Part shown: piece after piece, positions 9,195 to 18,298 of the stretch | Layout of the letters: every line of letters starts with the position of its first letter | Position numbering within the stretch: the stretch's first letter is position 1 | NCBI GenBank assembly: GCA_947497175.1 | Contig: CANMFM010000006.1 | Location: 62,001 to 126,000, forward strand | DNA length: 64,000 bases | Direction of reading: 5' to 3' | Source: an uncultured Aquimarina sp. | GTDB lineage: Bacteria > Bacteroidota > Bacteroidia > Flavobacteriales > Flavobacteriaceae | Position numbers and translations under genes: made by a program | Notes under the pieces: generated by a model | The model's input: only the letters and a program-made list of their open reading frames with translations | Database searches by the model: none | Told to the model about the DNA's origin: nothing

Positions 9195-10553
9195 ATGCGC
9201 GTACATTTTATAGCAATAGGGGGCAGTGCCATGCATAATCTTGCTATTGCTCTACATAAAAAAGGATATCAGATTACAGGAAGCGATGATACGATCTTTG
9301 AACCTTCAAAATCAAGATTAAATACATTTGGTTTGCTGCCTGAGGAATTTGGTTGGTTTTCTGAAAAAATTACAAGCGATCTCGATGCTATTATTTTAGG
9401 AATGCATGCCAAAGAAGACAACCCAGAGCTTCTCAAGGCTCAAGGTCTGGGACTGAAAATATATTCGTATCCCGAATTTTTGTATGAGCAATCAAAAAAT
9501 AAAACACGGGTAGTAATAGGAGGTTCTCATGGTAAAACAACGATTACTTCGATGATTTTACACGTGTTGCATTATCACGATAAAAAAGTAGATTACATGG
9601 TTGGTGCTCAACTAGAGGGTTTTGATACCATGGTTCATCTTACCGAAGAAAATGATTTTATAATATTGGAAGGGGATGAATACTTGTCTTCACCAATCGA
9701 TCGCCGGCCAAAATTTCATTTATATCAACCCAATATTGCATTGGTAAGCGGTATCGCGTGGGATCATATCAATGTTTTTCCTACTTTTGATAATTATGTC
9801 GATCAATTCAGGATTTTTATGAGTTCTATTATTAATGGAGGTGCCTTAGTTTATAATGAAGAAGATGTTATTGTAAAAGAACTGGCAGAAGCTACCGAGA
9901 ATCCTATTCGTAAGTTTGCTTATACTACACCGGTCTATACCGTAGAGGAAGGAAAAACATTATTAGACACACCAGACGGAGAAATGCCTATTGAAGTATT
10001 TGGTGCACACAATTTGAGTAATCTATCAGGTGCTAAATGGATTTGTCAGCATATGGGGGTAGATCAAGACGATTTTTATGAAGCTATTGCTTCTTTTAAA
10101 GGCGCATCTAAACGACTTGAAAAAATTGCAGAAGGAGCTACAAGTGTTGCTTACAAAGATTTTGCACATAGCCCTTCAAAAGTGAGTGCCACTACAAAAG
10201 CAGTAAAAGAGCAATATACTAATCGAAAGCTGATTGCATGTCTCGAATTGCATACCTATAGTAGCCTGAACTCGGAGTTTTTGAAAGAATATGAAGGAGC
10301 CCTGGAAGCCGCTGATGAAGCTATCGTGTTTTATTCTCCTGATGCAGTAAAAATTAAAAAACTCGAAGAAGTTTCGGCTACACAAATAGAAAAAGCATTT
10401 CGACGAAATGATCTAATTATTTATACCAACCCTAAAGAATTTAAAGAGTATCTGGAGCAAAAGAACTTCTCAAATTCGGTATTGCTTCTAATGAGCAGCG
10501 GTAATTATGGTGGATTAAATTTTGATGAGGTAAAACAGTGGATTAAACGTTAA
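9195..10553 (+). CDS. mpl: UDP-N-acetylmuramate:tripeptide ligase (Mpl), murein recycling
   Basis: A 452-residue Mur-ligase. The N-terminal nucleotide-binding fold has HFIAIGGSAMHNLA, a variant of the MurC/Mpl Gly-rich loop. The ATP P-loop is GGSHGKTT at residues 109-116. The central domain has EGDEYLSSPIDRRPKF and a WDHINVFPTF motif typical of Mpl rather than MurC, and a C-terminal ligase domain begins near residue 315. Mpl joins recycled L-Ala-gamma-D-Glu-meso-DAP to UDP-MurNAc in the cytoplasm, saving peptidoglycan precursors. It overlaps the convergent PaiB-like gene by 4 bases at the stop codons. A MurC assignment is less likely because of the missing GxGGxGMS motif. Confidence 0.9.
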   Translation: MRVHFIAIGGSAMHNLAIALHKKGYQITGSDDTIFEPSKSRLNTFGLLPEEFGWFSEKITSDLDAIILGMHAKEDNPELLKAQGLGLKIYSYPEFLYEQSKNKTRVVIGGSHGKTTITSMILHVLHYHDKKVDYMVGAQLEGFDTMVHLTEENDFIILEGDEYLSSPIDRRPKFHLYQPNIALVSGIAWDHINVFPTFDNYVDQFRIFMSSIINGGALVYNEEDVIVKELAEATENPIRKFAYTTPVYTVEEGKTLLDTPDGEMPIEVFGAHNLSNLSGAKWICQHMGVDQDDFYEAIASFKGASKRLEKIAEGATSVAYKDFAHSPSKVSATTKAVKEQYTNRKLIACLELHTYSSLNSEFLKEYEGALEAADEAIVFYSPDAVKIKKLEEVSATQIEKAFRRNDLIIYTNPKEFKEYLEQKNFSNSVLLLMSSGNYGGLNFDEVKQWIKR

Positions 10554-11149
10554 AAATGTAACTCGAAGATCGTATTTACAAAATCCTTTACATTTTTTTG
10601 ATTGTTCAGAATGAGTTCTCGTTTTGCATTCTCAATATCTGCCGGAACCTTATCTTGACTAAGTTTGAATTTTCCTTCCCATGTATTGACTTCAATTTCA
10701 AAGCAATGTATATAGGGCACCAAACGATCCATTCTTTTGTCGTCATAATCTAATACAAATTTTTGATCTGGAGCTTCAAGAAACTCAGTCATAGCGAGAA
10801 TAGACTTTTTAACCCGTGCAGGATCCAGAATCTCTTTTACTGTCCCTTTGGCATGAGCAATAATATAATTCCATGTTGGGAGTTGCTTGGTGGTATATAT
10901 AGAAGGCGAAATATAGGTTTGCGGACCCTGAAAAATAGCCGTGACCGGATAATCCCCTTTTAATAAGGCAACATGTGGATTGTGTACATCGATATGTGCA
11001 ACCAGTGTATCTCCATGAAAAATTAGTGGTGCATGAGTGATAAATGGTGTTTTATCTTTTGCAGAGACCAGCGTAGCAAAAGGATATGTTTTGGCAACTT
11101 CTTTGATTGTATTGCTATTGTAGTCTTGATGATGTTTTGGTGGATACAC
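10550..11149 (-). CDS. PaiB-like FMN-binding family protein
   Basis: A 199-residue protein matching the FMN-binding split-barrel family of Bacillus PaiB. It opens MYPPKHH and then has the FATLVS segment, THAPLIF, HIDVHNPHVALL, IFQGPQTYISPSIY and a PTWNYIIAHAKG motif. Family members are called transcriptional regulators (PaiB represses sporulation and protease genes in Bacillus) or flavin-binding proteins; DNA binding is not shown for most. The start at 11149 fits the conserved N-terminus. It follows the DUF1569 gene after a 3-base gap, so the two are probably co-transcribed. Confidence 0.85.
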   Translation of the reverse strand: MYPPKHHQDYNSNTIKEVAKTYPFATLVSAKDKTPFITHAPLIFHGDTLVAHIDVHNPHVALLKGDYPVTAIFQGPQTYISPSIYTTKQLPTWNYIIAHAKGTVKEILDPARVKKSILAMTEFLEAPDQKFVLDYDDKRMDRLVPYIHCFEIEVNTWEGKFKLSQDKVPADIENAKRELILNNQKNVKDFVNTIFELHF

Positions 11150-11152
11150 AGA

Positions 11153-11596
11153 TTATACGTTAAATTGTTTTAGATGATGATCAAGATGCTTGTATTGCAT
11201 CTTTCCCCATTGTTCGGGAGTAAATTTACCAAACATGGGATGAGGATCCCATGCTTTTTTATCCCTTTGATCAGAAAACTCTGAAACCAAACTAAGAAGT
11301 GTTGCCTTTTCTTCCTCAAATTCTTTTTGATCTACCACTTTTAATTTTGGATGTGTAGGTAAATTTTTCTTCCAGGGCTTATCATTATACATGGCTTTTT
11401 TGAAGAATAGTTTGGCTAATACACTAGGCCGTAATGTAGGGCGTTCTTTTTGTAAAGCAATCTTCAGCGGAAACTGACAATGAAACAACATTTGCGAAAC
11501 ACTCATCTTTCCCCATTCGGGGATGCTCTTGCTAGAAAGGCTCTGAATGCGATCTTCAATTTCGTTTTGTGTAGTGTGTTCAAACAAAGATTTCAT
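11153..11596 (-). CDS. DUF1569 (DinB-like fold) protein
   Basis: A 147-residue protein with the family pattern: WGKMSVSQMLFHCQFPL near the N-terminus, HPKLKVVDQKEFEEEK in the middle and HPMFGKFTPEQWGKMQYKHLDHHLKQF at the end. Spaced histidines resemble the metal sites of DinB/YfiT-type four-helix bundles, so a metal-dependent transferase is possible, but the family is uncharacterised. I start it at the ATG at 11596, not an upstream one at 11671, because the longer form would run through the upstream gene's terminator hairpin and its extra residues are hydrophobic and unconserved in character. The PaiB-like gene follows immediately. Confidence 0.82.
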   Translation of the reverse strand: MKSLFEHTTQNEIEDRIQSLSSKSIPEWGKMSVSQMLFHCQFPLKIALQKERPTLRPSVLAKLFFKKAMYNDKPWKKNLPTHPKLKVVDQKEFEEEKATLLSLVSEFSDQRDKKAWDPHPMFGKFTPEQWGKMQYKHLDHHLKQFNV

Positions 11597-11649
11597 AGAA
11601 ACTGGATTAACAGAATAAACAACAATACTCAAAAATACTATATTAATAT

Positions 11650-11684
11650 GAAAAAAATAAAGGCTAATCATATGATTAGCCTTT
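11650..11684 (-). terminator. Rho-independent terminator of the secreted protein gene at 11710-12153
   Basis: A perfect 26-base palindrome at 11659-11684 (arms AAAGGCTAATCAT and its complement) is followed on the minus strand by a run of seven T residues. It lies 25 bases after the stop of the upstream gene. Confidence 0.85.
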
Positions 11685-11709
11685 GTAAATATATTTTATG
11701 TAATTCTGA

Positions 11710-12153
11710 TTAACCTACTTCATCAAAGAATAAGCTTAAAAATCCATCAAGATCGTCGCTCTTGGTAATATCTTTAGGTGTACCTAAGTTGATCATTAAG
11801 GGTTGGTCTTTGATAGTACCCATCAAAAAATATTGAAACGTGGTACCCATTTTAAATTTGTATCCTTTTAATTGTCCTCCAAAAGAGGTAAAAGTAACTT
11901 CAGTTTTAGAACTGTTACTTTCTGCAAATGCACTAATAGTAGCATTGAAGACTTCACTAAGCATATCGGTGCTATAGTAGTCCCACTTAATAGAAGTTCC
12001 ATTACAAGCTTGTAATTCGTATACAGATTGAGCTTCGCATCCTCTAGGCACTTGTATGTTATTTCCTACTAAATCTAAAAAGGAAATTTTCTTGTCCTGC
12101 CCATAAAAACTTAACGTAGCAAAAAGTAAAACAATAGTAAAAATATTCTTCAT
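11710..12153 (-). CDS. Secreted protein of unknown function
   Basis: A 147-residue protein with a clear signal peptide (residues 1-18, cleavage near FYGQD). The mature part has two cysteines, in VPRGCEAQSVYELQACNGTS, which could form a disulfide, then alternating polar and hydrophobic segments suggesting a beta-rich fold, and an acidic C-terminus. I do not recognise a family. It is a single-gene unit: its own promoter lies upstream at 12206-12237 and a strong terminator downstream at 11650-11684. It could be a periplasmic or surface protein restricted to flavobacteria. Confidence 0.75.
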   Translation of the reverse strand: MKNIFTIVLLFATLSFYGQDKKISFLDLVGNNIQVPRGCEAQSVYELQACNGTSIKWDYYSTDMLSEVFNATISAFAESNSSKTEVTFTSFGGQLKGYKFKMGTTFQYFLMGTIKDQPLMINLGTPKDITKSDDLDGFLSLFFDEVG

Positions 12154-12205
12154 AAATAGGTTAATTTGAAGTTGTTAAATTATTCATTTTAGAAATAAGG
12201 GTGGC

Positions 12206-12237
12206 CAAATATAGTAAAACTTTCATTTTCAAACAAA
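12206..12237 (-). promoter_or_regulatory. Bacteroidota-type promoter for the 11710-12153 gene
   Basis: Read on the minus strand, TTTG (12237-12234) is followed after 20 bases by TATATTTG (12213-12206), matching the TTTG-N19/20-TAnnTTTG promoter of this phylum. It lies about 50 bases upstream of the ATG. A second TATATTTG on the same strand covers 12241-12234 and could be an alternative -7 box. Confidence 0.6.
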
Positions 12238-12382
12238 TATATATGTCAAATATTGAGGATAATTTTAAAAAAAAGGAGTGTGATTTTATAGATTAAAGAC
12301 GTAATAATACGTTGTAATTGAGATAAATAGTTTATACTTACAAAGAGAAATATATTTTGTTTTTTAACTATAAAATTCTGAA

Positions 12383-13078
12383 ATGAGTGAGCTGAATTCT
12401 TCATTTTCTATCAAAGAATGGAGTGAAAATGATCGTCCAAGAGAAAAATTAATCGCCAAAGGAAAGAACGCATTAACAGATGCCGAATTAATCGCCATAC
12501 TTATTGGTTCTGGAAATCGAAATGAAAGTGCAGTGGCGTTGAGTAAACGAATACTTGCTAGTGTTACTCATAATATTGATGCCTTAAGTAAGTTGTCTGT
12601 AAAACAATTAATGAGCTTTAACGGTATTGGAGAGGCAAAGGCAATAGCGATCGTAGCGGGTTTAGAATTGGGGAGAAGAAGAAGAGAAGATATTTTGATC
12701 GAGCCAAAGATTACTAGTAGTAAAGATGCTTTTACTATTTTTTATCCAATGCTGGGAGATCTTGATCACGAGGAGTTTTGGGTGCTGTTTTTAAATAATG
12801 CTAAAAAAGTTATTCAAAAAAAACAAATAAGCCTTGGAGGAAAAACCAGTACCATTGTTGATCCACGTATTGTTTTCAGAGCGGCATTAGAATGTGGAGC
12901 CACCGCTATTATTTTAGGACATAATCATCCAGGTGGGACCATAGATCCCAGTGTAGCAGATAAAAATTTAACTCAAAAGCTAAAGCAAGCAGGATTTAGT
13001 TTAGATATTAATGTGCTGGATCATCTTATTATTACCGAAAAGAATTATTTTAGCTTTGCAGACGAGTCTATCTTATAA
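12383..13078 (+). CDS. radC: RadC family JAB-domain protein
   Basis: A 231-residue protein of normal length for the family. A helix-hairpin-helix-like N-terminal region (LSKLSVKQLMSFNGIGEAKA) is followed by the JAB/MPN-type domain with the metal motif H180-N-H182-P-G-G and a downstream S..D (PSVADKNL), the layout of zinc metallo-isopeptidase folds. RadC was once linked to DNA repair, but that role is disputed and the substrate is unknown. It stands alone in the same direction as the next gene with a 91-base gap. Confidence 0.93.
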   Translation: MSELNSSFSIKEWSENDRPREKLIAKGKNALTDAELIAILIGSGNRNESAVALSKRILASVTHNIDALSKLSVKQLMSFNGIGEAKAIAIVAGLELGRRRREDILIEPKITSSKDAFTIFYPMLGDLDHEEFWVLFLNNAKKVIQKKQISLGGKTSTIVDPRIVFRAALECGATAIILGHNHPGGTIDPSVADKNLTQKLKQAGFSLDINVLDHLIITEKNYFSFADESIL

Positions 13079-13169
13079 ATTTAAGTCGACTCTTAAAGAA
13101 TTTTGATTTAAGTATGCATAGTGCACCTGTAACCTAAAACCTAAGTAACCATAATCTGCAATTAGAACT

Positions 13170-14474
13170 ATGTTATTAATTCATGTACAACAAGTTACAC
13201 CAAGAGTTTCTTATACTTTCAAGCAAATTTGTAAGCGAATTTTAGGATTGGATGTAGATTTGACTTCTAAAATAGAAACATTTATTGCGCATGATGGTCC
13301 AAAATTCTCATACGGCAAAAAGCCTTTGAGTAAAGAATTATATTTTCAAAGTGTGGATTTGCTTTTTGAGCATGGATTAAACGATATAGAGATTCAAGTG
13401 TTTGATTGGGAAAATACAAGATGTTTTTTTGAAGTGAAACATACGAGTTCTGCACTGCCTTTCGATATTTTTGCAGCTACTTTTTACTTGTTGACACGGT
13501 ATGAAGAATATTTGCCTCATGTAAAAGATAATATCGGGCGTTTTCCTGCAACAGAAAGTATAGCCCATACTTTTAATTTTTTACAAGAACCTGTAGTAGA
13601 TATATGGGCATATAAATTTCAAGAAGTTCTTTTAGAAAAATATCCAGAACTTCAGTTTATAGATAAAAAGTTTATAGTGATCCCCGTTATTTCTGTTGAT
13701 CAAACGTTTACTTATAAAAACAAAGGGATTTTGAGATCCATTGGAGGAGGCCTTAGAGATTTATGGAACTTAAAATTTGACCAATTTACCGATAGAATAA
13801 AAGTAAATCTTGGGATAAAAAAAGATCCTTTTGATACATTTGATTTGATCATTGATTTGCAAAAGCAAAAAAAGAGAAAGGCTAAAGTGTTATTTGGATT
13901 AGGAGATTACTCAAAGCACGAAAAGAACATTGGTTATAATAACCCGAGACACCAATCGATAATTAAACATATTGCTGATTATATCGATGTTGGACTTAAG
14001 GTCTCATACGATGCAATAAGTAATGCATCGGTACTAAACAAAGAAAAGCAGCGAATAGAAAGCATTTTAAATCGGAGGTTGTTATATGCGCTATGTTCTT
14101 TTTTTAAAATAAAATTACCAGAAGCGTATCGCAATTTTATTGAATTAGAAATTCAAGAAGATTATTCTATGGGATATTCTGAAAATTCTGGTTTTAGAGC
14201 TGGTACATGTACACCTTTTATGTTTTATGATCTTGATTATGAAGTACAAACCCCTTTGATCGTTTATTCTTTTTGCTTTTCTAGCCTGATAAGTGATAGA
14301 AGTTTAAAAAATGAAGAGTCTATACGAATGGAGCTTACCTCATACATAGAAAAAATAAGAAAGGTTAACGGAGTTTTTATTCCTGTTTTTAGCAATACTA
14401 CTTTTAGTGAATTAGAAAATCAATCCTATTGGAAATCAATCCTAGAATTTATCTGGAATATAGAAGATGAATAA
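13170..14474 (+). CDS. DUF7033 / polysaccharide-deacetylase-like protein
   Basis: A 434-residue protein. The N-terminal part (about 1-170) matches the DUF7033 region, with the stretch FDIFAATFYLLTRYEEYL followed by PVVDIWAYKFQEVL. The C-terminal half resembles a NodB-type deacetylase barrel with NPRHQSIIKHIADY and SMGYSENSGFRAGTCTPFMF. The usual DD..HH metal site is only partly visible, with VISVDQT where the catalytic aspartates would be expected. Family members may act on cell-surface glycans, but the activity is unproven. It overlaps the following nucleotidase gene by 8 bases, so the two are translationally coupled. Confidence 0.75.
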   Translation: MLLIHVQQVTPRVSYTFKQICKRILGLDVDLTSKIETFIAHDGPKFSYGKKPLSKELYFQSVDLLFEHGLNDIEIQVFDWENTRCFFEVKHTSSALPFDIFAATFYLLTRYEEYLPHVKDNIGRFPATESIAHTFNFLQEPVVDIWAYKFQEVLLEKYPELQFIDKKFIVIPVISVDQTFTYKNKGILRSIGGGLRDLWNLKFDQFTDRIKVNLGIKKDPFDTFDLIIDLQKQKKRKAKVLFGLGDYSKHEKNIGYNNPRHQSIIKHIADYIDVGLKVSYDAISNASVLNKEKQRIESILNRRLLYALCSFFKIKLPEAYRNFIELEIQEDYSMGYSENSGFRAGTCTPFMFYDLDYEVQTPLIVYSFCFSSLISDRSLKNEESIRMELTSYIEKIRKVNGVFIPVFSNTTFSELENQSYWKSILEFIWNIEDE

Positions 14475-15153
14475 TATAATCAAACACGTTTTTTTTGACC
14501 TGGATCATACGCTTTGGGATTTTGATAAAAATTCTGCGTTGGCTTTTGAGATGCTCTTTGAGAAGTTTAATATAGACCTTAGAATCGATGATTTTATAGA
14601 GAAATATCAACCAATCAACATGAAGTATTGGAAGCTTTACAGGGAAGAAAAAGTAAGTAAAAAGCATCTTAGAAGAAATAGGCTTGTTGAAGCTTTCTTA
14701 TCTTTTGGCGCAGAGTTCAGCATAGATACAATAGATGCTATGTCTGATGACTACATTATGTTTTTACCACTCAATAATCATCTTATAGAAGGTACAGAAG
14801 AGCTATTAGAATATCTAGAACCAAAATACGAAATGCACATTATAACCAATGGTTTCAAAGAGGTACAAAATAATAAGTTAGTTAGTTCTGGAATAAAACA
14901 TTATTTTAGAACCATAACCAATAGTGAAGAAGTTGGAGTAAAAAAACCTAATCCATCTATCTTTGAATATGCAATAAGGATCTCTGGGGCAAGTATTACA
15001 AATAGTATAATGATAGGAGATAATTATGAAGCTGATATTTTGGGGGCTCAAGCGTTTGGTTTAAAAACTATTTGTTTCAATTATCATAAAGAAATATTAC
15101 CAGAGCAGCATATTCAAGTTTCAAAACTAAAACAGATAAAAAAGCTTCTGTAG
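14467..15153 (+). CDS. YjjG-type HAD pyrimidine 5'-nucleotidase
   Basis: A 228-residue haloacid-dehalogenase phosphatase. Motif I is FFDLDHTLWD, with nucleophile Asp11 and acid/base Asp13. Motif II is IITNG, the conserved Lys lies in VGVKKPNPSIFEYA, and motif III is MIGDNYEADILGA. The helical cap between motifs I and II and the H-T-L-W-D context fit the YjjG noncanonical pyrimidine nucleotidase subfamily, which removes phosphate from modified nucleotides such as halogenated dUMP. The start codon lies within the end of the upstream DUF7033 gene. Confidence 0.88.
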   Translation: MNNIIKHVFFDLDHTLWDFDKNSALAFEMLFEKFNIDLRIDDFIEKYQPINMKYWKLYREEKVSKKHLRRNRLVEAFLSFGAEFSIDTIDAMSDDYIMFLPLNNHLIEGTEELLEYLEPKYEMHIITNGFKEVQNNKLVSSGIKHYFRTITNSEEVGVKKPNPSIFEYAIRISGASITNSIMIGDNYEADILGAQAFGLKTICFNYHKEILPEQHIQVSKLKQIKKLL

Positions 15154-15301
15154 CAGATATTATTTATGTTTTTAATCCGATATAGCGTATAATTGAGAAT
15201 TTTTGAAATTAATTGACGATATAATTTAATAATTATCCAGATTATTTTAATCTTGCAATGAAGTTATCCTTTTTAGCCGTATAAATTTTAATGTAAAGAA
15301 T

Positions 15302-16087
15302 ATGCAACGTTTTTTGTTTTTTGTAATTTTTATCATGTACACTGTGAATATATCTTCACAGAAAAGTGTAAATGACTTTAAGTATGTCGTAGTGCCAGAA
15401 AAATTCAATTTTTTTAATGATAAAGATGCATATCAATTAAACTCAATGACTAAGTTTTTGTTTAACAAATATGGATTTAATGCATTGTTGAATAGTGACG
15501 AGTTTCCAGAAGATCTCAAAAATAATGGGTGTAAGAAATTAATGGCAGATGTTATAAAAGGAAATGGGCTTTTTCTAACCAAGTTAGCAGTTCAGTTAAC
15601 AGATTGTAATGGAGTTGTTGTTTATACCTCTCCTGAAGGTACAAGTAGAGAAAAGGAGTATAGAAAAGCATTTCAGGAAGCATTGAGAAACGCTTTTAAA
15701 AATGTTGATAAGCTTAATTATAAGTATAATGCTGCAAAGGAAGCAGATGAGAATTCGAAAAATATGCAACCCGCTAAAAAATCAGGAACTCCAGAGGGTG
15801 AAAAGCCTACTATTACTGCGCCATCGGAAGATATGCTTACCTTTACATGGAATGACAAGAAGTACGTTTTTAAAAAGCAAGGGTACGGTTATGAACTTTT
15901 CTCTAAACAAGATGATGAACTTATGTCTGAAGGTAGGATATATAAAATGACTAGAGATAACAATTATCTAGTTAATGCAAGCGATTTAAGTGGTGGGGGA
16001 TATTTTGACGGATTCGGAAATTTTATTCTTGAAAGAGTTAATCCGGCAACAAATAAATTAATTACTGATACCTTAGCCAGGGAGTAA
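15302..16087 (+). CDS. Secreted protein of unknown function, flavobacterial type
   Basis: A 261-residue protein with a signal peptide (residues 1-19, before SQKSVNDF). The first mature domain (20-140) has KYVVVPEKFNFFNDKDAYQLN, a pattern seen in uncharacterised Bacteroidota outer-membrane-associated proteins, and a cysteine pair near NNGCKK and LTDCNG. A charged linker at 145-175 (KNMQPAKKSGTPEGEKP) leads to a C-terminal domain of short beta-strands (FTWNDKKYVFKKQGYGYELF). No enzymatic motif is visible. The upstream gap contains a weak -7-like TAATCTTG at 15248-15255. Confidence 0.75.
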   Translation: MQRFLFFVIFIMYTVNISSQKSVNDFKYVVVPEKFNFFNDKDAYQLNSMTKFLFNKYGFNALLNSDEFPEDLKNNGCKKLMADVIKGNGLFLTKLAVQLTDCNGVVVYTSPEGTSREKEYRKAFQEALRNAFKNVDKLNYKYNAAKEADENSKNMQPAKKSGTPEGEKPTITAPSEDMLTFTWNDKKYVFKKQGYGYELFSKQDDELMSEGRIYKMTRDNNYLVNASDLSGGGYFDGFGNFILERVNPATNKLITDTLARE

Positions 16088-16117
16088 TCACATGTGTAAA
16101 CAAGCTATAAGACTCAA

Positions 16118-17401
16118 TTAATAATTGTATTTATCACCCCACCTTGATTTTAGAAAAGCTCTAAACGAATTTTCACGTTGATTATCGCCAGGTTCATAGA
16201 GTTTGGTGTTTTTAATCTCTTCCGGAAGAAATTCTTGATGAGCAAAGTTGTCTTTATAATCATGCGAATACTTATAATCTTCTCCATACCCTAGTTCCTT
16301 CATTAGCTTTGTTGGCGCATTTCTAATAGGCAGAGGGATAGATAGATCACCAGTTTGTTTGACTAGTTGTTGCGCTTTGTTTATGGCCATATAAGAAGCG
16401 TTACTTTTTGCTGAAGTAGCAAGATACACAGCACACTGACTTAATATTATTCTAGCCTCGGGATACCCTATAGTGGTTACTGCCTGAAACGTGTTATTGG
16501 CCATGATCAATGCTGTGGGGTTCGCATTTCCGATATCTTCTGAAGCTAAAATAATCATTCTTCTGGCAATGAATTTAAGATCTTCGCCTCCTTCGATCAT
16601 ACGAGCTAACCAATATACTGCAGCATTTGGATCGCTGCCGCGTACTGATTTTATAAATGCAGAAATAATATCATAATGTTGTTCTCCGGTCTTGTCATAT
16701 CGAACAGTATTTTGCTGTACAAGTTTAAGAACAATATCATTGGTAATAACAACCGGATCTTGATCCTGACTCATAACAATCAATTCAAAAATATTAAGTA
16801 ATTTACGAGCATCACCACCGCTAAGTCTCAATAAAGATTCGGTTTCTTTTAGTTCTATTGTTTTTGTTTTTAAAAACTCGTCTTCAAGCATAGCTCTCTT
16901 GAGTAAAGCTTCTAGTTCCTCTTTTCCGAAAGGATTCAGAACATATACCTGACAGCGCGATAAAAGTGCAGGAATCACCTCAAAGCTGGGGTTTTCTGTT
17001 GTGGCTCCAATAAGCGTAATCCAGCCTTTTTCTACGGCACCTAGTAAAGAATCTTGTTGTGATTTGCTAAACCGATGAATTTCATCAATAAACAAGATTG
17101 GGTTTTTGGCTGTAAATAGCCCTCCGCTATTTTTAGCTTTCTCAATAACTTCTCTTACTTCTTTGACGCCGCTATTTATTGCGCTCAATGTATAAAATGG
17201 TCTTTGAGACTCGGTAGCAATAATGTTGGCCAACGTAGTTTTTCCTACTCCGGGAGGGCCCCATAATATTAAGGAAGGAATAATCCCTTTTTTAATTTGT
17301 TGCGTTAGAGAACCATCATCACCAATTAAATGCTCCTGGCTAAGATAGGCTGATAAGGTTTTAGGACGAATTCGTTCTGCTAAAGGTTGATTTGTATTCA
17401 T
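16118..17401 (-). CDS. rarA: Replication-associated recombination protein A (MgsA/RarA AAA+ ATPase)
   Basis: A 427-residue AAA+ ATPase of the clamp-loader-like RarA/WRNIP1 group. Walker A is GPPGVGKT at residues 48-55 and Walker B is FIDEIHRF with D106-E107. Sensor 1 lies in [10 protein letters not shown] and the arginine finger in [10 protein letters not shown]. The C-terminal tetramerisation region ([19 protein letters not shown]) and a final helical domain are complete. RarA acts at stalled forks and unwinds DNA ends. It starts at the ATG at 17401, next to a promoter and palindrome at 17407-17438, and converges on the secreted protein gene. Confidence 0.96.
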   Translation of the reverse strand: MNTNQPLAERIRPKTLSAYLSQEHLIGDDGSLTQQIKKGIIPSLILWGPPGVGKTTLANIIATESQRPFYTLSAINSGVKEVREVIEKAKNSGGLFTAKNPILFIDEIHRFSKSQQDSLLGAVEKGWITLIGATTENPSFEVIPALLSRCQVYVLNPFGKEELEALLKRAMLEDEFLKTKTIELKETESLLRLSGGDARKLLNIFELIVMSQDQDPVVITNDIVLKLVQQNTVRYDKTGEQHYDIISAFIKSVRGSDPNAAVYWLARMIEGGEDLKFIARRMIILASEDIGNANPTALIMANNTFQAVTTIGYPEARIILSQCAVYLATSAKSNASYMAINKAQQLVKQTGDLSIPLPIRNAPTKLMKELGYGEDYKYSHDYKDNFAHQEFLPEEIKNTKLYEPGDNQRENSFRAFLKSRWGDKYNY

Positions 17402-17406
17402 AATAA

Positions 17407-17438
17407 CAAAGTTACAAAGCTTTGTAAGATTTGAAATG
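17407..17438 (-). promoter_or_regulatory. rarA promoter with overlapping 16-base palindrome
   Basis: On the minus strand a -7 box TAACTTTG covers 17414-17407, only 5 bases before the rarA ATG, with TTT 19 bases further upstream as a weak -33 element. A perfect palindrome TTACAAAGCTTTGTAA at 17412-17427 overlaps the -7 box and the spacer. A bound protein there would block transcription, so an operator is plausible. The transcript would be nearly leaderless. Confidence 0.5.
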
Positions 17439-17542
17439 AGAAAATGAATTTATAAAACTTCATTGATCTTGATCTATAATAAAAACTGACAATTTATCTG
17501 ATCTGAACGGTTTGGGCTTTTTTTTGATACGTTCTAAATACA

Positions 17543-18292
17543 ATGAGAGAAGAAAATGATCATTTTAGCTTTAGTACAGGTGTGATAGGGTATCCCTTAT
17601 TATTTGTATTACTTATCTGGTTTGTATATTGGTTTGAGGTTCGGTTTGGTGTTGATTTTAATCATTTTGGTGTATATCCCAGGTCTTTTGTTGGATTGAG
17701 AGGGATATTGCTATCACCGCTTATTCATTCGGATATTACACATCTATGGCACAATACAATGCCACTACTTATTTTATCGGCAGCGCTTTTCTATTTTTAT
17801 CAACCAAACGCCTGGAAAGTATTAATTATAGGTGTTGTTCTTACAGGTTTTTTTACCTGGATTTTTGGCCGTCCTGCCAATCATATAGGTGCCAGTGGTG
17901 TCGTGTATATGCTTTTTGGGTTTCTTTTTTTTAAGGGTATACTTGCAAAACATTTTAGATTAACAGCGTTATCTTTTGTAGTGGTTTTTATATATGGAAG
18001 TATGATTTGGTATATTCTACCTATTGATCCTAAAATCTCGTGGGAAGGACATTTGTCGGGCTTATTAACAGGTTCTATACTTGCATTTCTTATTAAAAGG
18101 GGAGTGGCTAAACCTCCAATGTATATGTGGGAATCTCCAGACTATAATCCAGAAGAAGACGAGTTTTTAAAACACTTTGATGAAAATGGCAATTTTATTG
18201 AGCAATTACCTGAAGAAGAACAGGGAGATGAAGAAATTAAAATAGTTTATCAATATAAGACTAATGCCGATCGTGATAAAACCGAAGAATAG
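17543..18292 (+). CDS. Rhomboid family intramembrane serine protease
   Basis: A 249-residue polytopic membrane protein with about six transmembrane helices. The catalytic serine is in HIGASGVVYM (Ser118) and the paired histidine in WEGHLSGLL (His170). A HLWHNTMPLL motif, corresponding to the conserved His/Asn of rhomboids, lies in the second helix. The C-terminal 55 residues after helix six are soluble and acidic. Rhomboids cleave membrane proteins within or near the bilayer; the target is unknown. It is transcribed divergently from rarA and converges on rlmB. Confidence 0.93.
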   Translation: MREENDHFSFSTGVIGYPLLFVLLIWFVYWFEVRFGVDFNHFGVYPRSFVGLRGILLSPLIHSDITHLWHNTMPLLILSAALFYFYQPNAWKVLIIGVVLTGFFTWIFGRPANHIGASGVVYMLFGFLFFKGILAKHFRLTALSFVVVFIYGSMIWYILPIDPKISWEGHLSGLLTGSILAFLIKRGVAKPPMYMWESPDYNPEEDEFLKHFDENGNFIEQLPEEEQGDEEIKIVYQYKTNADRDKTEE

Positions 18293-18298
18293 TAATAA

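Noticed and set aside
11597..11671. N-terminal extension of the DUF1569 protein
   Set aside because: The extra 25 residues run through the palindromic terminator of the upstream gene and show no family features; the ATG at 11596 was chosen.
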